Numbered from the stretch's first letter, positions 8,103-16,597 are shown. The stretch: DNA of 36,043 nt from Bacteroidales bacterium UBA5342 (GCA_002408065.1 DHQI01000110.1:1-36043), one strand, 5' to 3'. Made by a program: numbers and translations. The notes: generated from the letters alone by a model not told the origin.

Positions 8103-9101
8103 ATGGCAGATGTAAATAAGGATAAATTGAAAGCTTTACAGCTAACGATGGATAAAATAGAAAAAAGTTACGGAAAAGGTGCCGTTATGAAAATGGGCGA
8201 AAATGCTGTAGAAGACGTGCCATGCATTTCTACCGGTTCGTTGGGCTTGGACATTGCCTTAGGTATTGGCGGCTTTCCCCGTGGCCGTGTGGTAGAAATT
8301 TATGGTCCTGAATCGTCGGGTAAAACCACTTTGGCCATCCACGCCATTGCGGAAGCTCAAAAGACAGGTGGCATTGCTGCCATTATTGATGCAGAGCACG
8401 CCTTCGACCGTTTTTATGCTGAAAAATTAGGCGTAGACACTAACGAACTTTTAATAGCGCAACCAGACGATGGAGAACAAGCCCTTGAAATTGCCGATCA
8501 ACTGATTCGCTCTTCGGCTGTTGACATCGTCGTGATTGACTCCGTGGCCGCTCTTACCCCCCGTGCTGAGATTGAAGGTGATATGGGCGACTCTAAGATG
8601 GGGCTGCAAGCACGTTTGATGTCACAAGCCTTGCGAAAATTAACTGCCAGCATCAACAAAACCAATACGACTTGTATTTTCATCAACCAGTTGCGTGAAA
8701 AGATTGGTGTAATGTTTGGCAACCCTGAAACTACTACCGGAGGTAACGCTTTGAAATTCTATGCCTCAGTACGCTTGGATATCCGCCGCATTGGTCAGAT
8801 TAAAGATGGTGATCAAATCGTTGGTAACCATACCCGCGTAAAAGTGGTGAAAAACAAAATGGCCCCTCCTTTCCAAAAAGCAGAATTTGATATCATGTAT
8901 GGACAAGGCATCTCTAAAGTGGGAGAAATCCTTGACCTTGCCGTTGATAAAGGGATTGTGAAAAAAGCCGGGTCATGGTTCAGCTATGGCGACAGTAAAA
9001 TTGGACAGGGACGAGAAGCTGTAAAAACCATGTTAACAGACAATGTAGAATTACAAGAAGAACTTGAACAAAAGATTCTGGAAGCAATTGCAGAAGCTTA
9101 G
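8103..9101 (+). CDS. recA: Recombinase RecA
   Basis: 332 residues from ATG 8103, within the usual RecA range. It forms filaments on single-stranded DNA, catalyses strand exchange in recombinational repair and, in many bacteria, triggers LexA cleavage. Walker A is GPESSGKT (68-75). The FINQLREKIGVMFG segment and the TTTGGNALKFYASVRLDIRR block are hallmark RecA sequences covering DNA-binding loops L1 and L2. An in-frame extension upstream to 8058 falls in the promoter and is rejected. The gene has its own promoter (8030-8060) and an intrinsic terminator (9125-9160), so it is a single transcription unit. Confidence 0.98.
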   Translation: MADVNKDKLKALQLTMDKIEKSYGKGAVMKMGENAVEDVPCISTGSLGLDIALGIGGFPRGRVVEIYGPESSGKTTLAIHAIAEAQKTGGIAAIIDAEHAFDRFYAEKLGVDTNELLIAQPDDGEQALEIADQLIRSSAVDIVVIDSVAALTPRAEIEGDMGDSKMGLQARLMSQALRKLTASINKTNTTCIFINQLREKIGVMFGNPETTTGGNALKFYASVRLDIRRIGQIKDGDQIVGNHTRVKVVKNKMAPPFQKAEFDIMYGQGISKVGEILDLAVDKGIVKKAGSWFSYGDSKIGQGREAVKTMLTDNVELQEELEQKILEAIAEA

Positions 9102-9124
9102 AGAATATTTTTTATGAAAAATAG

Positions 9125-9160
9125 AAATCCCAAATTCCAGTAGGAGTTTGGGATTTTTTT
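9125..9160 (+). terminator. Terminator of recA
   Basis: AAATCCCAAA (9125-9134) pairs with TTTGGGATTT (9147-9156), with TCC/GGA extending the stem inward, followed by a run of T to 9160. It begins 24 bases after the recA stop codon. Confidence 0.85.
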
Positions 9161-9183
9161 ATTCGACTAAGTGAAATTTTTCC

Positions 9184-9191
9184 TACCTTTA
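9184..9191 (+). promoter_or_regulatory. Possible -7 box for comM
   Basis: TACCTTTA differs from TAnnTTTG only in the last base. It lies 68 bases before the comM ATG. No good -33 element was found. Confidence 0.3.
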
Positions 9192-9259
9192 CACTTCACT
9201 AATTACCAACACATTCCATCTTTGGAATTGATCTTTTAAATATTCTAAGCTCTTAACCT

Positions 9260-10798
9260 ATGCTTGCTAAAACCTATGCCTCAGCTGTTTATGGTATCAA
9301 CGCCACAACTATCACCATTGAAGTAAATGTTAGTCAAGGGATTAAATATTTTCTTGTAGGTTTACCGGACAATGCAGTAAAAGAAGGAAAAGAACGTATT
9401 TATTCGGCCGTAAAAGAAAATGGTTTTAAGATACCGCGCATGCAGATTGTCGTGAATATGGCACCAGCCGATATCCGCAAAGAAGGCTCCGCCTACGATC
9501 TGCCCATTGCCATAGGCATCTTGGCCGCATCAGAGCAATTGCCCACCGAAGAGTTGGACCAATATATACTGATGGGCGAACTTTCACTTGACGGACAACT
9601 GCAGCCCATCAAAGGAGTATTGCCCATTGCCATCAAAGCCCGCGAAGAGGGTTTTAAAGGCATTATACTGCCCAAAGCCAACGCATTAGAAGCAGCCGTG
9701 GTAGATACCTTGGAAGTGTATGGTGTGGACAACCTTAAAGAAGTAATCGAGTTCTTTAAAGAAGGCAAAGCACTGGAACGCACCATCATTGATACCCGTG
9801 CGGAATTCTTTAAAAGTGTTAATCACCTTAATATTGGTTTCGAGGACGTAAAAGGACAAGAAAGCGTAAAACGTGCTCTTGAAGTGGCAGCAGCCGGAGG
9901 TCATAATATTATCATGATAGGCCCTCCCGGATCCGGAAAGTCTATGTTAGCCAAACGTATTTCGACCATCTTACCTTCGCTGAGTTTGCACGAAGCCCTT
10001 GAAACTACTAAAATACACTCCGTAGCTGGCAAGATAGACAGCGACACATCTCTGATGACACAACGGCCGTTTCGTTCTCCACATCACACCATCAGTGATG
10101 TTGCCCTTGTAGGTGGTGGTACCTTTCCACAACCCGGAGAAATCAGTTTGGCACATAATGGCGTCTTATTTTTAGATGAATTGCCTGAATTTAAACGCAC
10201 GGTATTAGAAGTCATGCGTCAACCCCTGGAAGACCGCACCATTAGTATATCGCGCGCTAAATTCGCGGTCGACTACCCAGCCAGTTTTATGCTCGTAGCT
10301 TCTATGAATCCCTGCCCTTGTGGTTATTATAATCACCCAGAAAAAGAATGCGTCTGCGCTCCGGGAGTTGTACAAAAATACCTTAACCGTATCTCCGGTC
10401 CTCTGATGGATCGCATTGATATCCACATCGAAGTGGTTCCGGTAAGCTTCGATCAACTGACCGAAGAAGTTACAGCTGAACCAAGTTCGGCCATTCGCGA
10501 ACGTGTGGAAAAAGCCCGACTCATACAAACAAAACGCTTTGAGCAAGACAAAGAAGTACACTGCAACGCCCAGATGAGCACCAGACAGCTACACAAATAT
10601 GTGGAGCCCGATAAAGAAGGGGAGCAAATTCTGAAAAATGCCATGGAACGTATGGACCTGAGCGCCCGTGCATACGACCGCATCTTAAAGGTAGCCCGCA
10701 CCGTAGCTGACCTTGACGGCAGCGAAAAAGTAGCAGCCTCACATCTGGCGGAAGCTATTCAGTATAGGAGTCTGGATAGAGAAAGTTGGGCCGGTTAA
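9260..10798 (+). CDS. comM: YifB/ComM-family Mg-chelatase-like AAA+ ATPase
   Basis: 512 residues, full length for the family. The N-terminal part (about 1-170) is the ChlI-like domain with AVYGINATTITIEV and VGLPDNAVKE. The AAA+ core has Walker A GPPGSGKS (221-228) and Walker B LFLDELPEF (D306/E307), followed by the RSPHHTISDVALVGGG and SMNPCPCGYY segments. The C-terminal domain includes QLHKYVEP and SARAYDRILKVARTVADL. ComM is known as a hexameric branch-migration helicase that aids integration of incoming DNA during natural transformation; most bacteria have it even when competence is not shown. The gene follows recA, a plausible functional neighbour, but a terminator separates the two. Confidence 0.93.
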   Translation: MLAKTYASAVYGINATTITIEVNVSQGIKYFLVGLPDNAVKEGKERIYSAVKENGFKIPRMQIVVNMAPADIRKEGSAYDLPIAIGILAASEQLPTEELDQYILMGELSLDGQLQPIKGVLPIAIKAREEGFKGIILPKANALEAAVVDTLEVYGVDNLKEVIEFFKEGKALERTIIDTRAEFFKSVNHLNIGFEDVKGQESVKRALEVAAAGGHNIIMIGPPGSGKSMLAKRISTILPSLSLHEALETTKIHSVAGKIDSDTSLMTQRPFRSPHHTISDVALVGGGTFPQPGEISLAHNGVLFLDELPEFKRTVLEVMRQPLEDRTISISRAKFAVDYPASFMLVASMNPCPCGYYNHPEKECVCAPGVVQKYLNRISGPLMDRIDIHIEVVPVSFDQLTEEVTAEPSSAIRERVEKARLIQTKRFEQDKEVHCNAQMSTRQLHKYVEPDKEGEQILKNAMERMDLSARAYDRILKVARTVADLDGSEKVAASHLAEAIQYRSLDRESWAG

Positions 10799-10913
10799 AT
10801 CAATGAAAAATGATAAAATGGTGAAGAGGCCTCTATTAGATAGCCTGATTTTGTTAGTGTTAATGGCACCATAATATTTATACAACAATTCTTTATAGCC
10901 AATTCAGCAAAAG

Positions 10914-11176
10914 CCCTGAAAGGGGTTAACTCTTGATTATCTGCGCTTCATGAATTTATTTATTGTATGTTTGAATAGTGTTTATTAGCAAAACTAATAT
11001 ATCCAACCCACTTTGGGGTTGCATTATTCTCGCGATAATTCCCCCGCACTTCGTGCGGGGTTATTCAAATTGAGTCCTTTCAGGACTCTTCCTGTATTGG
11101 GGACAAAAAAATTTTCACTTAAATTTAGAATTATACATCCCAAGGCGATGCCTTAGCCTGTACCAACAATCTTGGT
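10914..11176. repeat. Cluster of six short hairpins in a 540-base gene-free stretch
   Basis: Between comM (ends 10798) and the GH3 gene (ends 11339) no gene is visible, but six small palindromes follow one another. They are CCCT-GAA-AGGG (10914-10924), AACCCA/TGGGGTT (11005-11020), CCCCGCAC-TTC-GTGCGGGG (11042-11060), GAGTCCT-TTC-AGGACTC (11072-11088), AAGGC-GAT-GCCTT (11142-11154) and ACCAA/TTGGT (11162-11176). Two share a TTC loop and the first has its complement GAA. Series of this kind are common in Bacteroidota genomes as dispersed intergenic repeats. Both flanking genes end here, so the block could also serve as a two-way transcription barrier. Confidence 0.55.
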
Positions 11177-11338
11177 AGGTTAAATAAAGTCAGGCTCTTC
11201 TACTTCAATCTGTGTATCATTTTCTGCCTTCACCAGTACACTACCTTATACCTATACAATTCTTTATATATAAGCGTACAAATGACCCCCAATTACAAAA
11301 CTTTGGAAGTTGGTGCTTAAAAATTGGTATTTCTTTTT

Positions 11339-13636
11339 CTATTGATAGCTCACCTTTACCTTCATTTTTTCTACCATCAATTCAAACACACCAGGCTCAG
11401 TCACCCGTTCGTATTGTGCGTTGATAAAAGACAGATCTTCGGCAGAAATCGTAAAGCTCACCGTCTTTGCTTCGCCGGGCTGAAGTTCTATTTTTTCAAA
11501 AGCACGCAGGCGTTTCATATCCGGTGAAATGCTGGCATAAAGATCACTGCTGTAAAGCTGTACCACTTCTTTCCCGGTCACTTTTCCGGTGTTTTTCACC
11601 TTAACGCTAACAGTCAATTCTTCTTTTCCTGAAAAATTGTTTTTCGATACTTCCAGGTCTGAATAAGCAAAAGTGGCATAGCTCAACCCGAAGCCAAACT
11701 CGTATTGCGGGAAGAAACCGCCACCATAGTCGTAAGCGCCATCTTGTGTAGTGCTTTCCTCGCTGGGTTTATGGTTATAAGGCACCAGCGTGTTGCTGTA
11801 CATTGGGTAGGTATAAGGTAATTTTCCCGAAGGATTCACATCGCCCGAAAGGATGTCAGCTAAAGCATCGCCGGCAAAGTTACCCCCCAGATAAGTCTGT
11901 ACTACAGCATCCATTTCTTTTACAAAATTGCGAATAATACGCGGGCGCCCTTCGTTCAGTACTAAAACGACAGGTTTACCCGTTTTAGCTAAAGCCAAAG
12001 CCAGTTCTTCCTGATTGTCTGAAATCATCAGGTCGTGCAGATCACCGGGCTTTTCGGTATAGCTGTTTTCGCCCAGACAAAGGACAAGCACATCAGCATT
12101 TTTAGCTGCACGCACTGCCCCGGGGATGTCAATATTGACCTCGTTGATGTAGCCACCTGTCATATCGTATTCCACACCGGCGAAATAGCTCACCTTGTCT
12201 TTGCCAAACTCATTTTGAATCGCCTCAAAAATGGTGTGATATCTTTCTGCAAAAAGGTCTGTTTTTTCCCCTTGCCAGCTGTAGGTCCAGCCACCATTGA
12301 GCGTACGCATATTGTTAGCATTAGGGCCGGCTACCAAGATGCGTTGTCCTTTTTTCAGTGGCAAAATATTCTTTCCGTTTTTCAAAAGCGTGATGGCCTC
12401 ATCAGCTGTATGGTAAGCGGATTTTTCAAAGGCGTCGCTGCCAAACTCCGGATAATCCTTATAGTTCGTTACAGGCGTTTCGAATAAACCCAGCTTGTAT
12501 TTCAGGTTAAGCGTGCGGCGCACAGCATCGTCCAGTCGTTCCATTGACACTTCTCCCTCTTTAACCAAGGCAATCAGGTTATCACAATAGCGCTCAAACT
12601 TATAAGGAATCATCGACATGTCGATGCCTGCATTAATAGCCAATTTAATCGCTTCTTTGTGCGAATCGGCTACGCGGTCGCGATTATGAATGTTTTCGAT
12701 ATCAGCCCAGTCGGTGACGACCAAGCCATCAAAGCCCATTTCTTCTTTGAGCAAATCTGTTAACAAGGTTTTGTTAGCGTGCACCGGTACTCCGTTGATC
12801 AGACCTGAGTTGACCATTATCGAAGCCGCACCGGCCTCAATGGCAGCTTCAAAAGCGGGTAAGTAATACTCACGCAAAGCGACCTCCGAAATCTCCAAAG
12901 GTGTGCGGTCTTTTCCGGTATTGGAACCGTAAGCAAAAAAGTGCTTCAGACAGGCGGCAACACTAGTGGGCGATGCCAAATCGTCGCCTTGGTAACCTTT
13001 AACCGCCTCGGCGCCCATCACGCTGCAGAGGTAAGGATCTTCGCCGTAGGTTTCCCAAATGCGTGGCCATCGCGGGTCTTTTCCCAAATCTAACACCGGA
13101 GAGAAGTTCCACGGAATAGCTGAGGCGCGCGTTTCATAAGCAGTGATGCGTCCGGCCTCGTACACCAACGTCGGGTTCCAGGTAGCCGCCTGAGCTATCT
13201 GCTGAGGAAAAAATGTAGCATCAGCGGTATAGGTAGCACCGTGAATGGCATCGATACCATAAAGCACCGGAATTTTAGTCTCATTTTCTAAGGCTGCATT
13301 TTGTATTGCAGTCACTATATCGTGCCATTTTTCCACCGATAGGGCTTTGGTATTTGCTGTATTAAGCACAGACCCGATGTGGTATTTATTGATGGCTTTT
13401 TCGAGCATTTCTTCATCCAAAGTGAAAGGCTCTGTGCTTTTGTAACGTGACGGACCTTTTATCAGGACATCCAAAGTGATTTGGGCTGTTTGTCCCACTT
13501 TTTCCTCCAGGGTCATTTGACTTATAAGGGCTTCTACTTCTGGGTAGGTTTCAATCCCAACCACACTCTCTTTCTGGCAGGAAAAAAGAAAAAAAGCAAC
13601 GATTAACAGCATTAAATGTTCTATTCTCAGTTTCAT
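11339..13636 (-). CDS. GH3 beta-glucosidase (BglX-like), lipoprotein
   Basis: 765 residues with a lipoprotein signal ending LFSC (lipid-bearing C20), followed by QKES and no acidic stretch, which suggests periplasmic attachment. The GH3 TIM-barrel (about 30-370) contains KHFFAYG and GFDGLVVTDW, where D309 is the expected nucleophile. The alpha/beta sandwich follows (about 415-620, with LVAGPNA), and then a C-terminal fibronectin-like domain (about 665-755, with VSVKVKNTGKVTGKEVVQLY). Three-domain GH3 enzymes release glucose from the non-reducing end of beta-glucosides. In this locus the likely substrates are laminari- or gentio-oligosaccharides. It is the last gene of the minus-strand catabolic block, 185 bases after its neighbour, and has a possible promoter of its own (13667-13674) with dyads upstream. 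Confidence 0.92.
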   Translation of the reverse strand: MKLRIEHLMLLIVAFFLFSCQKESVVGIETYPEVEALISQMTLEEKVGQTAQITLDVLIKGPSRYKSTEPFTLDEEMLEKAINKYHIGSVLNTANTKALSVEKWHDIVTAIQNAALENETKIPVLYGIDAIHGATYTADATFFPQQIAQAATWNPTLVYEAGRITAYETRASAIPWNFSPVLDLGKDPRWPRIWETYGEDPYLCSVMGAEAVKGYQGDDLASPTSVAACLKHFFAYGSNTGKDRTPLEISEVALREYYLPAFEAAIEAGAASIMVNSGLINGVPVHANKTLLTDLLKEEMGFDGLVVTDWADIENIHNRDRVADSHKEAIKLAINAGIDMSMIPYKFERYCDNLIALVKEGEVSMERLDDAVRRTLNLKYKLGLFETPVTNYKDYPEFGSDAFEKSAYHTADEAITLLKNGKNILPLKKGQRILVAGPNANNMRTLNGGWTYSWQGEKTDLFAERYHTIFEAIQNEFGKDKVSYFAGVEYDMTGGYINEVNIDIPGAVRAAKNADVLVLCLGENSYTEKPGDLHDLMISDNQEELALALAKTGKPVVLVLNEGRPRIIRNFVKEMDAVVQTYLGGNFAGDALADILSGDVNPSGKLPYTYPMYSNTLVPYNHKPSEESTTQDGAYDYGGGFFPQYEFGFGLSYATFAYSDLEVSKNNFSGKEELTVSVKVKNTGKVTGKEVVQLYSSDLYASISPDMKRLRAFEKIELQPGEAKTVSFTISAEDLSFINAQYERVTEPGVFELMVEKMKVKVSYQ

Positions 13637-13666
13637 AATGTTCTATTTGATTGGGACTAAACTATG

Positions 13667-13674
13667 CAAATATA
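13667..13674 (-). promoter_or_regulatory. Possible -7 box for GH3
   Basis: TATATTTG on the minus strand fits TAnnTTTG exactly and lies 31 bases before the GH3 ATG. No TTTG is seen at -33. The dyads at 13698-13750 occupy the space just upstream, as expected for a promoter with a weak -33 that depends on an activator. Confidence 0.5.
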
Positions 13675-13697
13675 GGATAATAGTTTATTCATTGGTA

Positions 13698-13750
13698 TTT
13701 GCACTACTAATTGTGCAAATATTAAGCAATATGCACTTTTAATAGTGCAT
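13698..13750. promoter_or_regulatory. Two dyads with GCAC/GTGC half-sites, 32 bp apart (candidate operators)
   Basis: Dyad 1 is TTTGCAC-N8-GTGCAAA (13698-13719). Dyad 2 is ATGCACT-N6-AGTGCAT (13731-13750). Their centres are 32 bp apart, about three helical turns, so a protein dimer on each would face the same side. Relative to the transcription start implied by the box at 13667-13674, the centres lie near -48 and -80, normal activator positions. The binding protein is unknown. Confidence 0.55.
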
Positions 13751-13758
13751 AATGAAAA

Positions 13759-13805
13759 TTTCGTCAGGACACGAAACCTTAAACAAGCCTCGTCGGGAGA
13801 CGAGG
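13759..13805. repeat. Two related hairpins after the GH-A gene
   Basis: On the minus strand these are CCTCGTC-TCCC-GACGAGG (13805-13788) and TTTCGT-GTCCTG-ACGAAA (13776-13759). The central 16 bases of the two agree at 12 positions and both loops contain TCC. They resemble repetitive extragenic palindromes. They follow the stop codon of the gene at 13822 by 16 bases, but no T-run follows, so mRNA 3'-end protection is as likely as termination. Confidence 0.5.
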
Positions 13806-13821
13806 GATAGTGTTTTGTATT

Positions 13822-14823
13822 TTAATATTTAAGGAAAAAGTCCTTGATTACTTCAAAAGCTTCTTTTTTGCTGCGGTCTATATTCACGATGCCCCAATAT
13901 TCTTCGTTAGGCACGCCATCGTAAGGCACACCACTGCCATCCGGTGCCCAACCTCCGGGCTCTTGGGTGTGAATATCCCCGGCTTTCCACCACTCGTCCA
14001 CAAAAGCAAACACAGCTACTCCGGAACAGACATCCTTATGATCAAAAACATCATCCAGTATATTACGGGTTGCATTAGCCTGAGCACGCTCGTTAACGCC
14101 TTGAGAATAACCTTTTCTTTCTTTGGTCATATAGCTATCTGCCCCGGCCTCGGAAAGGTACATCGGCTTATCTGACATTTTTTTCCACTCTCGAAAAATG
14201 CTTGCCGGCTTATCCCAGCGGTAGACGTTCATTCCCCACACATCCACATCGGGGCACAGTTCCAGGACTTTTTTCTCAGGCAATTCGCCGTGGGCTGTTG
14301 CAGTAGGGTGCAAAGGATCTAAACGTTTTGCCATCAGCACTGCATTATTCAATGCTTTATACCAATTAGTAATATCATCCTCAAACCATTCAGGGTGATA
14401 GTTGTATTCGTTGCCAAACTCCCACATCAAAATAGAGGGATGATCTTTGTACTTTTCGATGTAAGTGGTAAAACTACCAGACTTGATATCAAAAACACCT
14501 TTTTGATTGTAACCAAAAGAAATAATGGCTTTTATCCCTGCTTCGTGAATAGCATCTAACACCGCAACATCATCCACAGGCTCGTATAAACGCACCGCAT
14601 TGACACCAGCCTCTTGCATCAGAGTCAAATCTTTTTCTAAATCGTCAAAATCACGCTTTTTTTGACCTACCGGTACAGGATGGTAACATACCCCTTTTAT
14701 AAAAAACGGTGCGCCATCAACGCTGATTTGTCGTTCGGTAAGTCGTTTTTCCTTCTGCCCTTTACCATTGTTTTGGCAGGACATGAGGCCTATAAGTATA
14801 GTAAATGCTATCAGTAGTCTCAT
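13822..14823 (-). CDS. Clan GH-A glycoside hydrolase lipoprotein, family uncertain (GH2/GH5/GH72-like)
   Basis: 333 residues with lipoprotein signal ending LMSC (C16), then QNNGKG, so probably periplasmic. The rest is a single TIM barrel of clan GH-A type: FFIKGVCYHP at strand 1, GVNAVRLYEP at strand 2, WEFGNEYN with the likely acid/base E139, and MYLSEAGAD with the likely nucleophile E225. The C-terminal YWGIVNIDR resembles the WGLFNIDR ending of the neighbouring GH17 protein. The opening recalls GH72 and GH2 barrels, but no GH2 jelly-roll domains are present and the protein is shorter than either family's usual form. I infer action on a laminarin fragment because it sits between GH30 and GH3 in one gene block. 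The family call needs a profile search. Confidence 0.7.
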   Translation of the reverse strand: MRLLIAFTILIGLMSCQNNGKGQKEKRLTERQISVDGAPFFIKGVCYHPVPVGQKKRDFDDLEKDLTLMQEAGVNAVRLYEPVDDVAVLDAIHEAGIKAIISFGYNQKGVFDIKSGSFTTYIEKYKDHPSILMWEFGNEYNYHPEWFEDDITNWYKALNNAVLMAKRLDPLHPTATAHGELPEKKVLELCPDVDVWGMNVYRWDKPASIFREWKKMSDKPMYLSEAGADSYMTKERKGYSQGVNERAQANATRNILDDVFDHKDVCSGVAVFAFVDEWWKAGDIHTQEPGGWAPDGSGVPYDGVPNEEYWGIVNIDRSKKEAFEVIKDFFLKY

Positions 14824-14879
14824 AGTCTTACATTTTAAGTTCTTTTAATGGCTCATTTGGTGAGCATCTTTTCAAACTC

Positions 14880-14927
14880 AGGCATCACAAATGCCTTGTT
14901 TCCAATGCCCCCGCAGCAAACGGGGGC
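14880..14927. repeat. Two hairpins in the GH30 / GH-A spacer
   Basis: AGGCAT-N5-ATGCCT (14880-14896) and GCCCCCG-N7-CGGGGGC (14907-14927) lie within the 118-base spacer, starting just past the GH30 stop codon in the direction of transcription. Neither has a T-run on the minus strand, so RNA stabilisation or processing fits better than termination. Confidence 0.45.
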
Positions 14928-14941
14928 CAGGTATAAGTGTC

Positions 14942-16432
14942 TTATTCTGCAGGAATCAGCACCGTTTGCAGTGCTTTTCCGCTAATAGTGATATTTGTGC
15001 TTTGTTCTCCCAGCGTAAGGCTGATATTTTTAGCTTCTTCCTGCATATTCAGGATAACTACCGCAATACTGCCATCAGGATTTTGAGCCGCCGTCACCAT
15101 CAGGTCTTCATCGTCCAGATCAAAACCAATACGTACAGCATCAGGTCGTATGTAGCGGCTAAAGTGTGCCAGGGTATAATACAATGGAGTGAAATACACC
15201 TCATCAGCTTCCGGGTCAACAATCACCGGAGCCGTACACCAATTGTTTGCCCAGTTAGGGCCTCCCTCGCGGTCAAGTACCATATTCCAATCTACCCATC
15301 CATCTACATGGGCATTCAAGCAGCCAATAATGTCACGGGCATAGCGGTAAACAGGCACATATTTAGGGTGCAGGTATTTTTGATCATCCGGAGCCCAAGT
15401 CCAGCCCCAATCTTTTGCCTCCTTGCTCCAGTACCAGGCATCATCTTTCCAAGCCGGTACCTGACCATCCACACAAGCCTCTGACTGTATAATATGTTTA
15501 CCCGGTGCTTTTTGATGTACATATTCTAACGCCTCAGGAAACCACTCATAAGTGCTCGCATACCAATGCACCGCAAATCCATCAAAATATTTAGCATTTT
15601 CTTCGTTGGCATAGACCACATCGGCCCAATGGTAAATGTGATCGTCGCGGTTTTGGTCATAGGCCAGTATCTTTACATCGCCTTTGCCATCAGCCTCTAA
15701 TTTTGGTCCCATATGATTTTTAACAAAATCAACCATTTCTTCGGGACTGTAATGCATGCTTTCCCAATTATTATTATTTCCAAGGGGCTCATTTTCTACT
15801 GTAAGCATCCAGATGTCAATTCCCTCAGCCTTGTATGCATCTAAGTATTTAGAAAAGAACAAAGCCCAGGTGTCATAGTATTCAGGCAACAGTCTTCCAC
15901 CTTTCCAATCCTTATTATCTTTCATCCATGGTGGAGCAGTCCAAGGCGAGGATATAATTTTAAATCCCTCTTTTGATACCGCCATAGCATCTTTAATGAG
16001 TGGAATTAGGTCGTCCATATCTTCTTCGATGCTGAAATGTTCCAGCTCCATATCGCCCTCTACCGGGGCATAAGAATAGTTGCTCAAAGAGAAATCACTA
16101 GAGTTGATATGGGTGCGGGTCAGTGAATAACGGGCCCCTTCTTCGCCAAAGTAGGCCTGTATTACTTTGTCACGGTTTGCCGGACTCAAACGATCTAAAA
16201 GATAAGCTGTAGACTCTGTAAATGAACCGCCAAAACCGCTGATGGTCTGAAATTTTTCATCCGGGTTAAGGGTAATCTTTACATCACCTTCTGCTTGTGC
16301 AGCGGGCGCTATTTTCTCCAATTTATTTCCACTTGCCGAAGTTTCGTAAACCTCCACCTCAAGGCTCTTGTTGTTGCATCCTGCCATAGCGATGATAAAT
16401 GCTGCTATTGTAGCAATCTTTAGTGTTTTCAT
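14942..16432 (-). CDS. GH30 beta-glucanase, lipoprotein (likely beta-1,6)
   Basis: 496 residues, usual for GH30. The lipoprotein signal ends AMAGC (C19), followed by NNKS without an acidic run, so a periplasmic location is likely. The (beta/alpha)8 barrel begins with FQTISGFGGSFTES, the family's N-terminal hallmark. TVENEPLG holds the acid/base E215 and IIQSEACVDG the nucleophile E318. A small beta domain closes the C-terminus (VVILNMQEEAKNISL). GH30 includes glucosylceramidases, beta-1,6-glucanases and xylanases. With GH16, GH17 and GH3 alongside, removal of the beta-1,6-linked side chains of laminarin is the natural role. A 20-bp palindrome lies 26-45 bases before the start codon. Confidence 0.9.
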   Translation of the reverse strand: MKTLKIATIAAFIIAMAGCNNKSLEVEVYETSASGNKLEKIAPAAQAEGDVKITLNPDEKFQTISGFGGSFTESTAYLLDRLSPANRDKVIQAYFGEEGARYSLTRTHINSSDFSLSNYSYAPVEGDMELEHFSIEEDMDDLIPLIKDAMAVSKEGFKIISSPWTAPPWMKDNKDWKGGRLLPEYYDTWALFFSKYLDAYKAEGIDIWMLTVENEPLGNNNNWESMHYSPEEMVDFVKNHMGPKLEADGKGDVKILAYDQNRDDHIYHWADVVYANEENAKYFDGFAVHWYASTYEWFPEALEYVHQKAPGKHIIQSEACVDGQVPAWKDDAWYWSKEAKDWGWTWAPDDQKYLHPKYVPVYRYARDIIGCLNAHVDGWVDWNMVLDREGGPNWANNWCTAPVIVDPEADEVYFTPLYYTLAHFSRYIRPDAVRIGFDLDDEDLMVTAAQNPDGSIAVVILNMQEEAKNISLTLGEQSTNITISGKALQTVLIPAE

Positions 16433-16457
16433 AGTTTTATTTTTCTCATTTACTTGT

Positions 16458-16477
16458 TTCCAAAGCAGGCTTTGGAA
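16458..16477. promoter_or_regulatory. 20-bp palindrome upstream of GH30
   Basis: TTCCAAAGC-AG-GCTTTGGAA is a perfect inverted repeat with a 2-base centre, 26-45 bases before the GH30 ATG. It could be a protein-binding site or an mRNA hairpin in the leader. Confidence 0.45.
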
Positions 16478-16530
16478 TTAATTATGTCAGGCTTTCAGCC
16501 GCATTCTATATCGTACCCTAATTATAACTC

Positions 16531-16597
16531 TAAATACTTTAGCTCACTTTAGTCACTTTTGCCCACTCTAGCTCACCCTAGTCACTTTAGTTCACTT
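16531..16597 (-). repeat. Tandem 9-10 bp repeats overlapping the transporter stop codon
   Basis: On the minus strand the stop codon of the transporter gene runs into about seven degenerate units of the form GTGANCTAAA, each 9-10 bases long. The end of the array (16531-16552) agrees at 20 of 22 bases with 20473-20494, which lies just after the stop codon of a GH17 gene in the same block. The array fills much of the spacer before GH30. Confidence 0.65.

Noticed and set aside
12035..12487. 150-codon open frame on the plus strand
   Set aside because: It is antisense to the well-supported GH3 gene and its translation resembles no family.
13698..13750. Dyads upstream of GH3 as a CRISPR-like or tandem repeat array
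   Set aside because: Only two units exist, they are inverted rather than direct repeats, and the spacer is 11 bases. No CRISPR array or cas gene is present in the window.
14891..15484. 197-codon open frame on the plus strand
   Set aside because: It lies opposite the GH30 gene, whose motifs are intact over the same stretch, and its translation shows no domain pattern.
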